Shown piece by piece: positions 10,909 to 22,164 of a stretch of 64,000 nt of DNA; the stretch's first letter is position 1, and every line of letters starts with the position of its first letter. The translations under genes were made by a program, and so were the position numbers. The stretch comes from Defluviimonas salinarum (lineage in GTDB: Bacteria > Pseudomonadota > Alphaproteobacteria > Rhodobacterales > Rhodobacteraceae), in the NCBI RefSeq assembly GCF_026013545.1, contig NZ_JAPDOG010000009.1, positions 96,906-160,905 of the forward strand, in the 5' to 3' direction. Under the pieces are notes generated by a model that was given only the letters and a program-made list of their open reading frames with translations, ran no database searches and was not told the DNA's origin.

Positions 10909-12441
10909 ATGGACCAACAGCATCGCCGCCGGGGCCGGGCCGCGCGCCGCACCGAAGCGCCGGCGCGGGTCGTGGACTACCGCCATCTCCGCCACCCCTT
11001 CGCGCCGCAGAAGGTGCTCTCCGACGACGCCGTCGCCGCCATCCACGAGATGGCGCTGCGCCTCCTCGAGGAACTCGGTCTGCGCGTCCTCTTGCCCGAG
11101 GCGCGGGCGCTCTACGCGGCCGGCGGGGCGCTCGTCGACGAGGGAACCGAGATGGTCCGCCTCGGCCGCGACATCGTCGCCGCCGCGCTCACCTCGGCGC
11201 CGCGCAGCATCCGCATGCGCGCCCCGAACTCCGACCGCGACCTGACCTACGAGGAGGGCGCCCTCATCTTCTCGCCCGCCGGCGGCTGCCCCAACGCCAC
11301 CGACGCGCTGCGCGGCCGCCGCCCCGGCAATCTCGCGACCTATCTGGAGACGCTGAAGCTGCACCAGAGCTTCGACGTGATTCACAAGCTCGGCCCCTCG
11401 GCCGAGCCGCAGGACGTTCCCGCGCCCCTGCGCCACTACGCGATGATGAAGGGCCAGCTCACGCTCTCCGACAAGCCCCTCTTCGTCTATGCCCGCGGCC
11501 GCGCCCAGGTCGCGGAGAGTTTCGAGATGATCCGCCTCGCGATGGGGCTCCCGGAGGAGGACTTCGCCGCCGGCGCCTGGGCCACCACGGTGATCAACAC
11601 CAACTCGCCGCGCCAGATCGACAAGCCGATGGCCGAGGGCATCATCGACTTCGCCCGCGCCGGCCAGCTTTCGATCATCACGCCCTTCTGCCTCTCCGGC
11701 GCTATGGCCCCGGTGACGGTCGAGGGTGCCTTGGTCCTCCAGCACGCCGAATGCCTCGCCGGGATCACGCTCGCCCAGCTCGCCAGGCCCGGCGCGCCGG
11801 TCAGCTACGGCGGCTTCTCGTCGAACGTCGACATGAAGTCCGGGGCGCCTGCCTTCGGCACGCCCACCCATATCCGCATGGCGATCGGCACCGGTCAGCT
11901 CGCCCGCCATGTCGGCCTGCCCTGGCGCTCGGCCGCCGGTTCCGCCTCCAACACCGCCGATATGCAGGCGGCGGGCGAGAACCACATGGGGCTTTGGGCC
12001 AACCTCATGGCCAATGCCACGCTGACGGTGCATTCCGCGGGCTGGCTCGAGGGCGGGCTCACCTTCGGCTACGAGAAGTTCATCAACGACATCGAGGCGC
12101 TGCAGACCATCGCCGAGCTCTGCGCGCCCCTGGCCTCCACTCCCGACGACCTCGCTTGGGACGCCTTGCAGGATGTCGCCCCCGGCGGCCATTTCTTCGC
12201 CACCCAGCATACGATGGACCGCTTCGACCGCGCCTTCTATGCTCCCCTCGTCGCCGATCTCTCGAACCACGGCACCTGGGAAGCCGCCGGCGCCCGCACA
12301 TCGACGGAGCGCGCGACGCAGATCTGGCAGCAGGTGCTCGCCGACTACCGCCCCCCCGAGGGCGCGGCCGAGCGCGGCGAGCGCATCGCCGCCTTCATCG
12401 CCCGCCGCAGCGCCGAGGGCGGCGCGCCGCCCGCGGATTGA
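10909..12441 (+). CDS. MttB-family (COG5598) trimethylamine/betaine methyltransferase-like protein
   Basis: A 510-residue TIM-barrel protein of the MttB superfamily, corrinoid-dependent methyltransferases acting on quaternary amines. Visible family segments include VLSDDAVAAIHEMALRLLEE near residue 38, APNSDRDLTY near 105 and the C-terminal HFFATQHTMDRF near 428. No in-frame TAG is present, so it is a non-pyrrolysine member, more like MtgB-type betaine demethylases than MttB itself. No corrinoid protein gene is adjacent, so substrate and partner are unknown. A strong RBS (AAGGAGG, 10899-10905) fixes the start at MDQQHRR. Confidence 0.85.
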   Translation: MDQQHRRRGRAARRTEAPARVVDYRHLRHPFAPQKVLSDDAVAAIHEMALRLLEELGLRVLLPEARALYAAGGALVDEGTEMVRLGRDIVAAALTSAPRSIRMRAPNSDRDLTYEEGALIFSPAGGCPNATDALRGRRPGNLATYLETLKLHQSFDVIHKLGPSAEPQDVPAPLRHYAMMKGQLTLSDKPLFVYARGRAQVAESFEMIRLAMGLPEEDFAAGAWATTVINTNSPRQIDKPMAEGIIDFARAGQLSIITPFCLSGAMAPVTVEGALVLQHAECLAGITLAQLARPGAPVSYGGFSSNVDMKSGAPAFGTPTHIRMAIGTGQLARHVGLPWRSAAGSASNTADMQAAGENHMGLWANLMANATLTVHSAGWLEGGLTFGYEKFINDIEALQTIAELCAPLASTPDDLAWDALQDVAPGGHFFATQHTMDRFDRAFYAPLVADLSNHGTWEAAGARTSTERATQIWQQVLADYRPPEGAAERGERIAAFIARRSAEGGAPPAD

Positions 12442-12492
12442 CCCGCCGCGGCCGGGACCGAAAACCACCTCGGAAACGGCATCACGCCGGAC

Positions 12493-12521
12493 TTGACTTT
12501 GCGGCGCTCCTGCCCGATAAG
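12493..12521 (+). promoter_or_regulatory. Putative sigma-70 promoter of rplU-rpmA
   Basis: TTGACT (12493-12498) and GATAAG (12516-12521) are separated by exactly 17 bases, about 150 bases upstream of rplU. The leader between them and rplU is long enough for ribosomal-protein autoregulation, which is not demonstrated. Confidence 0.5.
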
Positions 12522-12669
12522 CCCGCATCCCGGCGAGGCCATGCCCCGACCGGGATTCTTAAGTTTGCAACGATCGTCCCCGAAACGGGGACGCGCTGTC
12601 CGAGGCGGGGACACCCGAAACACCGGTCGAGACCGGGGCCACAGGGCGCGGCAGAGAAAGGAAAGACCC

Positions 12670-13185
12670 ATGTTCGCGGTCCTCAAGACCGGTGGCAAGC
12701 AGTACAAGGTTCAGGCGGGCGACGTGCTCCGCGTGGAACTCATCGCCGCCGCCGCTGGTGAAAAAGTCCAGTTCAACGAGATCCTGATGGTCGGCGGCGA
12801 CAAGCCGGTGCTTGGCGAGCCGCTCGTCAAGGGCGCGGCCGTGCAGGCCGAAGTCATCGACGACATCAAGGCCGACAAGGTCATCACCTTCTGGAAGCGC
12901 CGCCGCAAGCACTCCTCGCAGCGCACCCGTGGCCACCGCCAGAAGTTGACGCTCGTCCGCGTCACCGACATCCTCGCCTCGGGCGCGGAAAAGTCGGGCG
13001 TGAAGGAAGCGATCGGCACCGCCGCCGCCCGCGTCGCCGCGCATGACAATACGCCGGCCGGCGAGGCCAAGGCCGAGAAGAAGGCTGCCCCGGCGAAGAA
13101 GGCCTCGGCCAAGAAGGCCGAGGCGAAAGCCGCCCCGGCGAAGAAAGCCCCGGCCAAGAAGGCCGCGGCCAAGACGAAGGAGTAA
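12670..13185 (+). CDS. rplU: 50S ribosomal protein L21 with Lys/Ala-rich tail
   Basis: A 171-residue product. Residues 1-102 are a normal L21 (FAVLKTGGKQYKVQAGD; KRRRKHSSQRTRGHRQ). The rest is an extension that ends in a repetitive AKKA/APAKKA segment (about residues 133-171), histone-H1-like in composition and common in alphaproteobacterial L21. It binds 23S rRNA in the large subunit. Operon with rpmA, 6 bases apart. Confidence 0.97.
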   Translation: MFAVLKTGGKQYKVQAGDVLRVELIAAAAGEKVQFNEILMVGGDKPVLGEPLVKGAAVQAEVIDDIKADKVITFWKRRRKHSSQRTRGHRQKLTLVRVTDILASGAEKSGVKEAIGTAAARVAAHDNTPAGEAKAEKKAAPAKKASAKKAEAKAAPAKKAPAKKAAAKTKE

Positions 13186-13191
13186 CACCCC

Positions 13192-13461
13192 ATGGCACAC
13201 AAGAAGGCAGGCGGTTCCTCCCGCAACGGCCGCGACTCCGCTGGCCGGCGTCTCGGCGTCAAGCTCTACGGCGGCCAGGCCGCCCAGCCGGGCGCGATCA
13301 TCGTGCGCCAGCGCGGCACCACCTGGTGGCCGGGCGAGGGCGTCGGCATGGGCCGCGACCACACGATCTTCGCGACCGCCGAAGGCCGCGTGACGTTCCG
13401 GAAGGGCCTCAAGGGGCGCACCTTCATTTCGGTCCTCCCGGCGGCGGAGGCAGCCGAGTAA
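13192..13461 (+). CDS. rpmA: 50S ribosomal protein L27
   Basis: An 89-residue product beginning [20 protein letters not shown], the invariant N-terminus that reaches the peptidyl-transferase centre, followed by [14 protein letters not shown] ([15 protein letters not shown]) sequence. No N-terminal cleavage extension of the Firmicutes type. Second gene of rplU-rpmA and followed by a strong terminator. Confidence 0.98.
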   Translation: MAHKKAGGSSRNGRDSAGRRLGVKLYGGQAAQPGAIIVRQRGTTWWPGEGVGMGRDHTIFATAEGRVTFRKGLKGRTFISVLPAAEAAE

Positions 13462-13490
13462 GCCGAAGCCTTACCGTTCGATCGTAAGGG

Positions 13491-13516
13491 GGACCGGCCG
13501 AAAGGCCGGTCCTTTT
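13491..13516 (+). terminator. Rho-independent terminator of rplU-rpmA
   Basis: GGACCGGCC (13491-13499), GAAA tetraloop, GGCCGGTCC (13504-13512), then TTTT. Perfect 9-bp stem closed by a GNRA loop, 30 bases after the rpmA stop. Confidence 0.92.
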
Positions 13517-13754
13517 CGTTTCCGCGGGATCCCCTGTCCGTGCGGATCCGGTTCACGATCGTCGGCGCGATTATCGGCCGCGAGGACGCGCAGGGGGATT
13601 GATCGGGCCATGCTCCCGCCCCATTTCGGGTGTATCGGCAAACAAGGCGCCACCACCGCGGCAGCGGGAAAGGCGTCAGAGTGAGAGTTATGCAGGGTTC
13701 GGGGCCGGTAGGGGGCCACGTTCCGGCTTTGTGTTTCTCGGGAGGAAGGAAGGC

Positions 13755-14294
13755 ATGATCCAGGAACCCATCGTCGTGCAACCCGCCCTGGCGGCCGAAC
13801 GTTTCGTACTGCGCGCGCTCCGGCGCTCGGATGCCGGGCTGATCGCGATGTACATGGCCGACAAGCGGATCGCCGAGGGCAGCCGCGCGATCCCGAATCC
13901 ACTGCCGCCGGGCGCGACCGAGGCCTTCATCACCCGCGCCCTGTCGGAGGGCCGCGACACCGATGTCTGGGTCATGGACGGGTCCGAGCGCGGCCATGCC
14001 GAGGTCCTGGGCCTCGTCAGCCTGACCCATATGGAGCGCGAGCAGAGCGAGATCACCTACTGGGTGGCGCCCGCCTTCTGGAACACCGGCTACGCCTCCG
14101 AGGCGGTCCGCGCCATCGTCGAGGCCAACCCGCACCGCTCGCGCACGCTCTTCGCCGAGGTCTTCCAGGACAATCCCGGCTCGGCCCGGGTGCTGACGAA
14201 CTGCGGCTTCGAATACCTCGGCGACGCCGAGGCCTTCTCGGTCGCGCGCGGCGCCACGGTCCCGACCTGGACCTATCTGCGCAAGATGGCCTGA
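13755..14294 (+). CDS. GNAT acetyltransferase, RimJ/RimL type
   Basis: A 179-residue N-acetyltransferase. It begins with a RimJ/RimL-like strand (AAERFVLRALRRSDAGLI), has YWVAPAFWNTGYASEAVRAIV as the acetyl-CoA-binding motif A region (about residues 98-118) and a motif B tail FQDNPGSARVLTNCGFEYLG. Substrate unknown. Start set by the RBS GGAGGAAGG just upstream. First of two adjacent GNAT genes between rpmA and obgE, a typical arrangement in this family. Confidence 0.87.
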   Translation: MIQEPIVVQPALAAERFVLRALRRSDAGLIAMYMADKRIAEGSRAIPNPLPPGATEAFITRALSEGRDTDVWVMDGSERGHAEVLGLVSLTHMEREQSEITYWVAPAFWNTGYASEAVRAIVEANPHRSRTLFAEVFQDNPGSARVLTNCGFEYLGDAEAFSVARGATVPTWTYLRKMA

Positions 14295-14298
14295 GCGG

Positions 14299-14829
14299 AT
14301 GCCGCGCCGCGCCGTGATCCACACGGCGCGGCTTATCCTGCGCCCCCCGATCCCGGACGATGCGCCCGCGATCTCCGCGGCGCTCGCGGACTGGGAGGTC
14401 ACGCGCTGGCTCTCCGCGCCGCCTTGGCCCTATGGGATAGGTGACTCGCGGGCGTTCCTGTCGGACGCCGGCACCGCCGATCATTGGGCGATCGACCACG
14501 GCGGCGCCCTCGCCGGGCTGATCGGCACGAAGCCCGATCTCGGCTACTGGCTCGCGCGCCGGTTCTGGGGCGGCGGCCTGATGCAGGAAGCGGCGGGCGC
14601 GGTCGTCGCGGCCCATTTTGCCGATCCCGATGCGGGCCCGCTGGCATCCGGCCATTTCGAGGGCAACGACCGCTCTGCCCGGGTGCTGCTGTGGCTCGGC
14701 TTTGCCTACCGGGGCACCGGGCCCGCCTTCGCCCGCCCCCTCGGCCGCGAGGTCACGATCCGCCGGATGGAGCTGACCCGCGCGGACTGGCACGCCGCTC
14801 CCCTCGGCACCGCGCGGCCGGCGCCGTAA
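14299..14829 (+). CDS. GNAT acetyltransferase, RimJ/RimL type (second copy)
   Basis: A 176-residue paralogue of the preceding gene, starting 4 bases after its stop and surely co-transcribed. Features: TARLILRPPIPDDAPAISAA at the N-terminus, GYWLARRFWGGGLMQEAAGA as motif A (about residues 81-100) and FEGNDRSARVLLWLGFAYRG as motif B. Substrate unknown. Confidence 0.87.
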   Translation: MPRRAVIHTARLILRPPIPDDAPAISAALADWEVTRWLSAPPWPYGIGDSRAFLSDAGTADHWAIDHGGALAGLIGTKPDLGYWLARRFWGGGLMQEAAGAVVAAHFADPDAGPLASGHFEGNDRSARVLLWLGFAYRGTGPAFARPLGREVTIRRMELTRADWHAAPLGTARPAP

Positions 14830-17252
<2,423 letters not shown>

Positions 17253-17257
17253 GGGGA

Positions 17258-17310
17258 GCGCGCTGGCGCGCGCGGCCTCCGGCAGGGATATTGGGGGCAA
17301 GATGAAGATG
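17258..17310 (+). repeat. Hairpin plus GGGATATTGGGGG dispersed repeat, copy C
   Basis: GCGCGC-TG-GCGCGC (17258-17271) is followed by CCTCCGGCAGGGATATTGGG and GGCAAGATGAAGATG. It sits in the proB-proA gap and its end supplies the proA start codon (ATGAAGATG), so the first residues of ProA come from the repeat. The hairpin is the weakest of the four copies. Confidence 0.5.
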
Positions 17311-18561
17311 CAGGAGATCTCCGACATGGCGGCGCTGATGGCCGGGATCGGCCGGGCGGCGCGGGCGGCGGCGGCGGAGCTTGCCTTCGCGGCGCCCGAG
17401 GCGAAGCGCGCCGCACTCGAGGCGGCGGCGGACGCGGTCTGGACGGGGCGCGAGGCGATCATCGCGGCGAATGCCGAGGACCTGGCCTTCGGCCGTGACA
17501 AGGGCCTCAGCCCGGCGATGATGGACCGGCTGATGCTCGACGAGGCGCGGATCGGCAGCATCGTGGCGGGTCTGCGCTCGGTCGCGGCGCAGGCCGATCC
17601 CGTGGGCGCGGTGGTCGCGGAGTGGGACATGCCCTCGGGGCTTCACATCCGCCGGGTGCGGACGCCGCTCGGCGTCGTCGGCGTGATCTACGAGAGCCGG
17701 CCGAACGTCACCGCCGATGCCGGCGCGCTTTGCCTCAAGTCCGGCAACGCGGTGATCCTGCGCGGCGGGTCGGAAAGCTTCCATTCCTCCCGCGCGATCC
17801 ATGCCTGTCTCGTGGCGGGGCTGAAGGCGGCGGGCCTGCCAGAGGCGGCGATCCAGCTCGTGCCGACCCGTGACCGGGCGGCGGTGGCGGAGATGCTCAG
17901 GGCGGTCGAGTTCATCGACGTGATTGTGCCGCGGGGCGGCAAGGGGCTCGTCGGTCTCGTGCAGAAGGAGGCGCGGGTGCCGGTCTTTGCCCATCTCGAG
18001 GGCATCTGCCATGTCTATGTCGACAAGGACGCCGACCCGGAGAAGGCGATGAAGGTCGTGCTGAACGCCAAGACCCGGCGCACCGGGATCTGCGGCGCGG
18101 CGGAATGCCTGCTTGTCCATCGCGACGTCGCCGCGACGCTCGGGCAGGGGATCGTCGATGCGCTGATGGCGGCGGGGGTCGAGGTCCGGGCCGAGGGGCT
18201 GCGGGGCAGCAGGCCGGCGTCGGCGGAGGATTTCGGCCGCGAGTTTCTCGACATGATCATCGCGGCCAGGGTCGTGGATGACGTTGACGCGGCGATCGCC
18301 CATATCCGCCGCTACGGCTCCTCCCACACCGAGGCGATCATCACCGAGAGTGACGCGGCGGCCGAGCGGTTCTTCACCCGGCTCGACAGCGCGATCCTGA
18401 TGCGGAACGCCTCGACCCAGTTCGCCGATGGCGGCGAGTTCGGCATGGGCGCGGAGATCGGCATCGCCACCGGCAAGATGCATGCCCGCGGCCCGGTCGG
18501 CGCCGAGCAGCTCACCTCGTTCAAGTATCTCGTCACCGGCGACGGCACCGTGCGCACGTGA
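17302..18561 (+). CDS. proA: Glutamate-5-semialdehyde dehydrogenase (gamma-glutamyl phosphate reductase)
   Basis: Second step of proline synthesis. The 419-residue aldehyde-dehydrogenase-fold protein contains [17 protein letters not shown] near 134, GGSESFHSS, the catalytic Cys in [16 protein letters not shown] near 264, and the C-terminal [16 protein letters not shown]. Follows proB by 49 bases. The start codon lies inside a dispersed repeat; ATG at 17308 is an alternative. Confidence 0.97.
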   Translation: MKMQEISDMAALMAGIGRAARAAAAELAFAAPEAKRAALEAAADAVWTGREAIIAANAEDLAFGRDKGLSPAMMDRLMLDEARIGSIVAGLRSVAAQADPVGAVVAEWDMPSGLHIRRVRTPLGVVGVIYESRPNVTADAGALCLKSGNAVILRGGSESFHSSRAIHACLVAGLKAAGLPEAAIQLVPTRDRAAVAEMLRAVEFIDVIVPRGGKGLVGLVQKEARVPVFAHLEGICHVYVDKDADPEKAMKVVLNAKTRRTGICGAAECLLVHRDVAATLGQGIVDALMAAGVEVRAEGLRGSRPASAEDFGREFLDMIIAARVVDDVDAAIAHIRRYGSSHTEAIITESDAAAERFFTRLDSAILMRNASTQFADGGEFGMGAEIGIATGKMHARGPVGAEQLTSFKYLVTGDGTVRT

Positions 18562-18920
18562 CCGCGGAGCCGACCGACGCCGAGCTTGCCGCCCGCTACC
18601 GGTCTCGGATCGAGACCGAGCTGGCCGAGCTCGACGCCGCGAGCGAGGCGACGAGCGGGGATCGTGCGCCGGTCACGCTCGACCAGCAGAGCGTCGGGCG
18701 GCTGAGCCGGATGGACGCGTTGCAGGGCCAGGCGATGGCGGCGGCGCTCGAGGCGCGGCGCGGGCAGCGACGGCTGGCGCTCGAGGCAGCACTTAGGCGG
18801 ATCGGCGCGGGCGAGTTCGGCTGGTGCGCCCGCTGCGGCGATTTCATCGGCGCGGGCCGGCTCGACATCGACCCGGCGGCGATGACTTGCGTCGTCTGCG
18901 CCGGAGAGGCGCGTCAGTAG
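18558..18920 (+). CDS. DksA/TraR C4-type zinc-finger protein
   Basis: A 120-residue small DksA-like protein. Residues 15-80 predict a helical hairpin, and the C-terminus has a zinc-finger site [21 protein letters not shown] (C-x2-C and C-x2-C, residues about 92-115). DksA-type proteins bind the RNA polymerase secondary channel and work with ppGpp, but this short form lacks the classic DxxDxA tip, so its activity is uncertain. GTG start overlaps the proA stop (GTGA). Confidence 0.82.
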   Translation: MTAEPTDAELAARYRSRIETELAELDAASEATSGDRAPVTLDQQSVGRLSRMDALQGQAMAAALEARRGQRRLALEAALRRIGAGEFGWCARCGDFIGAGRLDIDPAAMTCVVCAGEARQ

Positions 18921-19510
18921 CCGAGCGCGATCCGGCCCTCGGCGCGGCTCACGCGCAGGCATCGGCCGAGCCGGGCGGCCTCTTCCGGCAGGAGCGCGAA
19001 CTGGACATGGGCGGGGGAGACGGGGCCCGGCGCCGCGCCGTCGAGCCGCGCCCAGAGCGCGTCGTCGATCTTCATCTTCTCCGCCTGCGCCTCGATCCGC
19101 CAGCCGCCGTCATCGGCCGTGACCGTGATCCGTCCGCCGAAGGGCAGGGCGGTCTCGAGGCACTGCAGCACGAGGAAGGCGAGCTTGGTCTCGGGCCGCG
19201 GCGCATCGCCGGAGACGCGCCAGTCGATGGAGAGCCGCCCGCCGCGGGTCATGTCGTCGAGGATCGAACGGACCTCGCCCCGCGCCACGCTCTGGCCGGG
19301 CGGTGCGATGCCGTAGGCGATGCGGAAGAAGCGGATCCGCGCGGTGGCGTTCGACACGCTCTCGGAGATCAGCGCGATCTCGGGGCCGGCGGCATCGCCC
19401 GACATCATCAGCAACTCGACCCCGTTGCCGATCGCTCCCAAAGGGCTGATAAGGTCGTGGCAGATGCGCGATCCGAGAAGGGCCGTCAGGTCGGGATTGT
19501 CAAATGCCAT
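18914..19510 (-). CDS. chpT: Histidine phosphotransferase ChpT
   Basis: A 198-residue protein whose N-terminal helix contains SRICHDLISPLGAIGNGVEL; the His near residue 19 is the phosphorelay site. The remainder is a degenerate histidine-kinase-like ATPase fold. In Caulobacter and Rhodobacterales, ChpT passes phosphate from CckA to CtrA, controlling cell cycle, motility and gene transfer agents; neither partner gene lies in this window. Overlaps the DksA-like gene by 7 bases tail to tail. Confidence 0.88.
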   Translation of the reverse strand: MAFDNPDLTALLGSRICHDLISPLGAIGNGVELLMMSGDAAGPEIALISESVSNATARIRFFRIAYGIAPPGQSVARGEVRSILDDMTRGGRLSIDWRVSGDAPRPETKLAFLVLQCLETALPFGGRITVTADDGGWRIEAQAEKMKIDDALWARLDGAAPGPVSPAHVQFALLPEEAARLGRCLRVSRAEGRIALGY

Positions 19511-19539
19511 CGGGGACTCCTTGGGCTGGAGGGCGGATC

Positions 19540-19719
19540 GTGAACGAAGTGCTGGAGCCGGGAATGCTGGTGCGCCATCCGGTCCATGAGGACTGGGGGC
19601 TCGGCCAGGTGCAGTCGCGCATCGGCCTGAAGATCACGGTGAATTTCGAACACGCCGGCAAGGTCGTGATCGACGGGACGCGGGTGGAACTCGTACTGGT
19701 CATGGACCCCGATGATTAA
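19540..19719 (+). CDS. DUF3553 small protein
   Basis: A 59-residue protein with the family pattern PGMLVRHPVHEDWGLGQVQS and ITVNFEHAGKVVIDG. Length fits DUF3553 (about 60). Function unknown; the fold is probably a small beta-barrel like those in UvrD/PcrA tails. GTG at 19540 is chosen because TGGAGGGCGG precedes it; the frame extends further upstream without family similarity. Confidence 0.75.
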   Translation: MNEVLEPGMLVRHPVHEDWGLGQVQSRIGLKITVNFEHAGKVVIDGTRVELVLVMDPDD

Positions 19720-19856
19720 CTTCCGGCTGTCAATGGCACGGTATCACAACCTATGAGGGTGTCAACGCGGGGTCGCATCGGCCTTCTGTTGCAAATGGCC
19801 GGGGCGCCGCCTAAAACCTCCGCCATTCCTTGGGACGCAATATCCGGGCGCCTGCG

Positions 19857-20642
19857 ATGATCCCCGACACCACGCACTTCCAGGTCCGCCTTGCCGCCGG
19901 AGAGACCGACTTTCTGGCCGCGCAGCGTCTGCGCTACCGGGTCTTCGTCGAGGAGCTTGGCGGCGACGGGCCGCTCGTCGACCACGAGGGAAGGTTCGAG
20001 CGCGATGCCTTCGACCCGGTCAACGATCACCTGATCCTCGTCGACCGCCGCCGGGATGCGGCCGCGCTCGATCATGTCGTGGGGGTCTACCGGCTCCTGC
20101 GCGGCGACCAGGCGGAGGCGTTCGGCCGCTTCTATTGCGACAGCGAGTACGACCTTGCGCGGCTCCGCTCCTCGGGCCGGCGGCTGCTGGAACTTGGCCG
20201 ATCCTGCGTCGATGCCGAGTATCGAGGCGGCACCGCGATGTTCCTCCTATGGAACGCGCTCGCCGATTATGTGCTCGAGCACGGGATCGAGGTGCTGTTC
20301 GGGGTCGCGAGCTTCCACGGCACCGATGTCGAGGCGCTGCGGATGCCGCTGTCTTGGCTCCACCACCACCATCTCGCGCCCGAGGCCTTGCGCGTCCGCG
20401 CCCTGCCGGAGCACTTCCAGCGCATGGATCTCGTCGCCCGCGACGCACTCGACCGGCGTGCGGCGATGGTCGAGATGCCGGCGCTGATCAAGGCCTATCT
20501 CCGGCTCGGCGGCTTCGTCGGCGAGGGCGCGTTCATCGACCGCGAGTTCAACACGACCGATGTCTTGCTCCTGATGGACACCGCCGCGATGAGCGACCGC
20601 CACAAGGGGTTCTACACCCGCAAGCACGAGGCGCGGGCGTGA
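19857..20642 (+). CDS. olsB: L-ornithine N-alpha-acyltransferase
   Basis: Transfers a 3-hydroxyacyl chain from acyl carrier protein to ornithine, the first step of phosphorus-free ornithine lipid synthesis. The 261-residue GNAT-fold protein has AAQRLRYRVFVEELG near residue 21, LELGRSCVDAEYRGGTAMFLLW near 110, and VLFGVASFHGTD. Gene order with olsA (stop/start overlap) supports the call strongly. Ornithine lipids replace phospholipids under phosphate limitation in relatives. Confidence 0.9.
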   Translation: MIPDTTHFQVRLAAGETDFLAAQRLRYRVFVEELGGDGPLVDHEGRFERDAFDPVNDHLILVDRRRDAAALDHVVGVYRLLRGDQAEAFGRFYCDSEYDLARLRSSGRRLLELGRSCVDAEYRGGTAMFLLWNALADYVLEHGIEVLFGVASFHGTDVEALRMPLSWLHHHHLAPEALRVRALPEHFQRMDLVARDALDRRAAMVEMPALIKAYLRLGGFVGEGAFIDREFNTTDVLLLMDTAAMSDRHKGFYTRKHEARA

Positions 20643-21478
20643 CCACCTGGCGCGCCGAGGCGCCGGGCGACCGGATGCGCGTCGGCCCGGTCGGGATCGC
20701 GCTCGCGACCCTGCGCGGCGGGGTGCTCGGCGTCGTGACCTACGGCGGGCTCGCGCTCCTCCTCGCGATCCGGCTGGTGGAGCGGCCCTTCGCCGGGCAG
20801 GACCGTCCGGTCTCGCCCCATGTCACGCGCATGGTCTGCCGCGCGGCGCTCGGGATCATCGGGCTCAGGTTCCGGGTCGAGGGCACGCCGATGCGGGATC
20901 ATGGCGCGATCGTCGCCAACCATGCCTCCTGGCTCGACATCTTCACGCTGAATGCCTGCCAGTGCGTCTACTTCGTCTCCAAGTCGGAGGTGGCGGGCTG
21001 GCCGGGGATCGGCTGGCTCGCGCGGGCGACGGGGACCGCCTTCATCGCCCGCGATCCGCGCGCGGCCAAGGCCCAGCAGGAGCTCTTCGCCGACCGGATC
21101 CGCGCCGGTCACCGGCTTCTGTTCTTCCCTGAAGGCACCTCGACCGATGGCCGCCGGGTGCTGCCGTTCAAGTCGACGCTCTTCGCGGCGTTCCACGATC
21201 ACGGGCTCGAACACGAGATGCGGATCCAGCCGGTCAGTGTCCTCTACCGGGCGCCCGAGGGACAGAGCCCGCGCTTCTATGGCTGGTGGGGTGACATGGC
21301 CTTCGCGCCGCATCTCCTGAAGACGCTGGCGCAGCCCCGGCAAGGCTCGGTCGAGGTGGTGTTCCATCCCCCAGTGCGCGTCGATGCCTTCGCCTCGCGC
21401 AAGGACCTCGCGCGGCATTGCGAGGAGGAAGTCCGGGCGCGGATCAAGACCGCGCTCGGCACCGACTACGGCAGCTGA
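20639..21478 (+). CDS. olsA: Lyso-ornithine lipid O-acyltransferase
   Basis: Second step of ornithine-lipid synthesis: O-acylation of lyso-ornithine lipid. The 279-residue membrane-associated enzyme has the PlsC motifs NHASWLDIF (block I, about residue 97), FIARDPRAAKAQQ (block II) and FFPEGTSTDGRRVLPFKSTLF (block III). An N-terminal hydrophobic helix lies at about residues 20-40. Starts at GTG overlapping the olsB stop. Confidence 0.92.
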   Translation: MTTWRAEAPGDRMRVGPVGIALATLRGGVLGVVTYGGLALLLAIRLVERPFAGQDRPVSPHVTRMVCRAALGIIGLRFRVEGTPMRDHGAIVANHASWLDIFTLNACQCVYFVSKSEVAGWPGIGWLARATGTAFIARDPRAAKAQQELFADRIRAGHRLLFFPEGTSTDGRRVLPFKSTLFAAFHDHGLEHEMRIQPVSVLYRAPEGQSPRFYGWWGDMAFAPHLLKTLAQPRQGSVEVVFHPPVRVDAFASRKDLARHCEEEVRARIKTALGTDYGS

Positions 21479-21488
21479 GGCGCCGCCG

Positions 21489-22109
21489 TCAGGCGATGGG
21501 GGCGAGGAGCCGCTTGAGCGCCGCCACCGGGTCGGCGTCGGACCAGATCTCGGCGCCGATGCCGAGGAAGTCGGTGACCGGGGCGAGGGCCGCGACGAGC
21601 TCCGGCGTAAGGCCGCCCTCGGCGACGACCGGCACCTCGATCATCTCGGTCCACCAGTCGAAGAGGTCGGGCTCGGCCCGCGCGCCGGTGCCGAGCGCCG
21701 TCTCGCCCACCGGGCCGAAGGCGACGTAGTCGGCGCCGGCCTCGCCCGCCGACATGCCGTCATGCCGCGAGGCGCCGCAGAAGGCGCCGACGATTGCATC
21801 CGCCCCGAGCGCCTTGCGCGCCTCGCGCACCAGCCGCGCACCGTCGGTGAGATGGACGCCGTCGAGGCCGTGACGCTCGGCGATCTGCAGGTGGTTGTCG
21901 ATCACGACCGCCACGTCGCGCTCGTGCGCGACGAGCCGGGCGGCGTCGGCAGCGCGGCCGATCCGGTCGGCGTCGGAGCCCGCGAGGGCAAGGCGCAGGC
22001 AGGCGATCTCGGTCGCATCGAGCACCCGCGCGAGCTGGTCGGGGTAGGTCTCGAGCACGAAGTCGGGGGGCGTGATGAGGTAGATCTGCGGGCGGTCTTC
22101 GCTGGCCAT
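21489..22109 (-). CDS. Thiamine-phosphate-synthase-like protein (ThiE/TenI family)
   Basis: A 206-residue TIM-barrel protein. It has YLITPPDF at the N-terminus, GVHLTDG near 97 (cf. VHLGQ in ThiE), GADYVAFGPVGET near 126 and VVAEGGLTPELV near 165. Several ThiE catalytic residues are not clearly conserved, so it may be a TenI-like or second ThiE-type protein rather than the main synthase. Converges on olsA with 10 bases between stops. Confidence 0.75.
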   Translation of the reverse strand: MASEDRPQIYLITPPDFVLETYPDQLARVLDATEIACLRLALAGSDADRIGRAADAARLVAHERDVAVVIDNHLQIAERHGLDGVHLTDGARLVREARKALGADAIVGAFCGASRHDGMSAGEAGADYVAFGPVGETALGTGARAEPDLFDWWTEMIEVPVVAEGGLTPELVAALAPVTDFLGIGAEIWSDADPVAALKRLLAPIA

Positions 22110-22164
22110 GTCCGGCTCCGGTGTCTCTGGTCGGATGGGCCTTAGCGCAGAAATCCCGGCTTGG

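Noticed and set aside
10909..12441. True pyrrolysine-containing MttB
   Set aside because: The frame has no internal TAG, and no pyl genes are in the window.
13077..13185. Repetitive AAGAAGGC-type sequence in rplU as a possible tandem repeat or foreign tail
   Set aside because: It encodes a Lys/Ala-rich L21 tail in frame, common in alphaproteobacteria; no sign of insertion.
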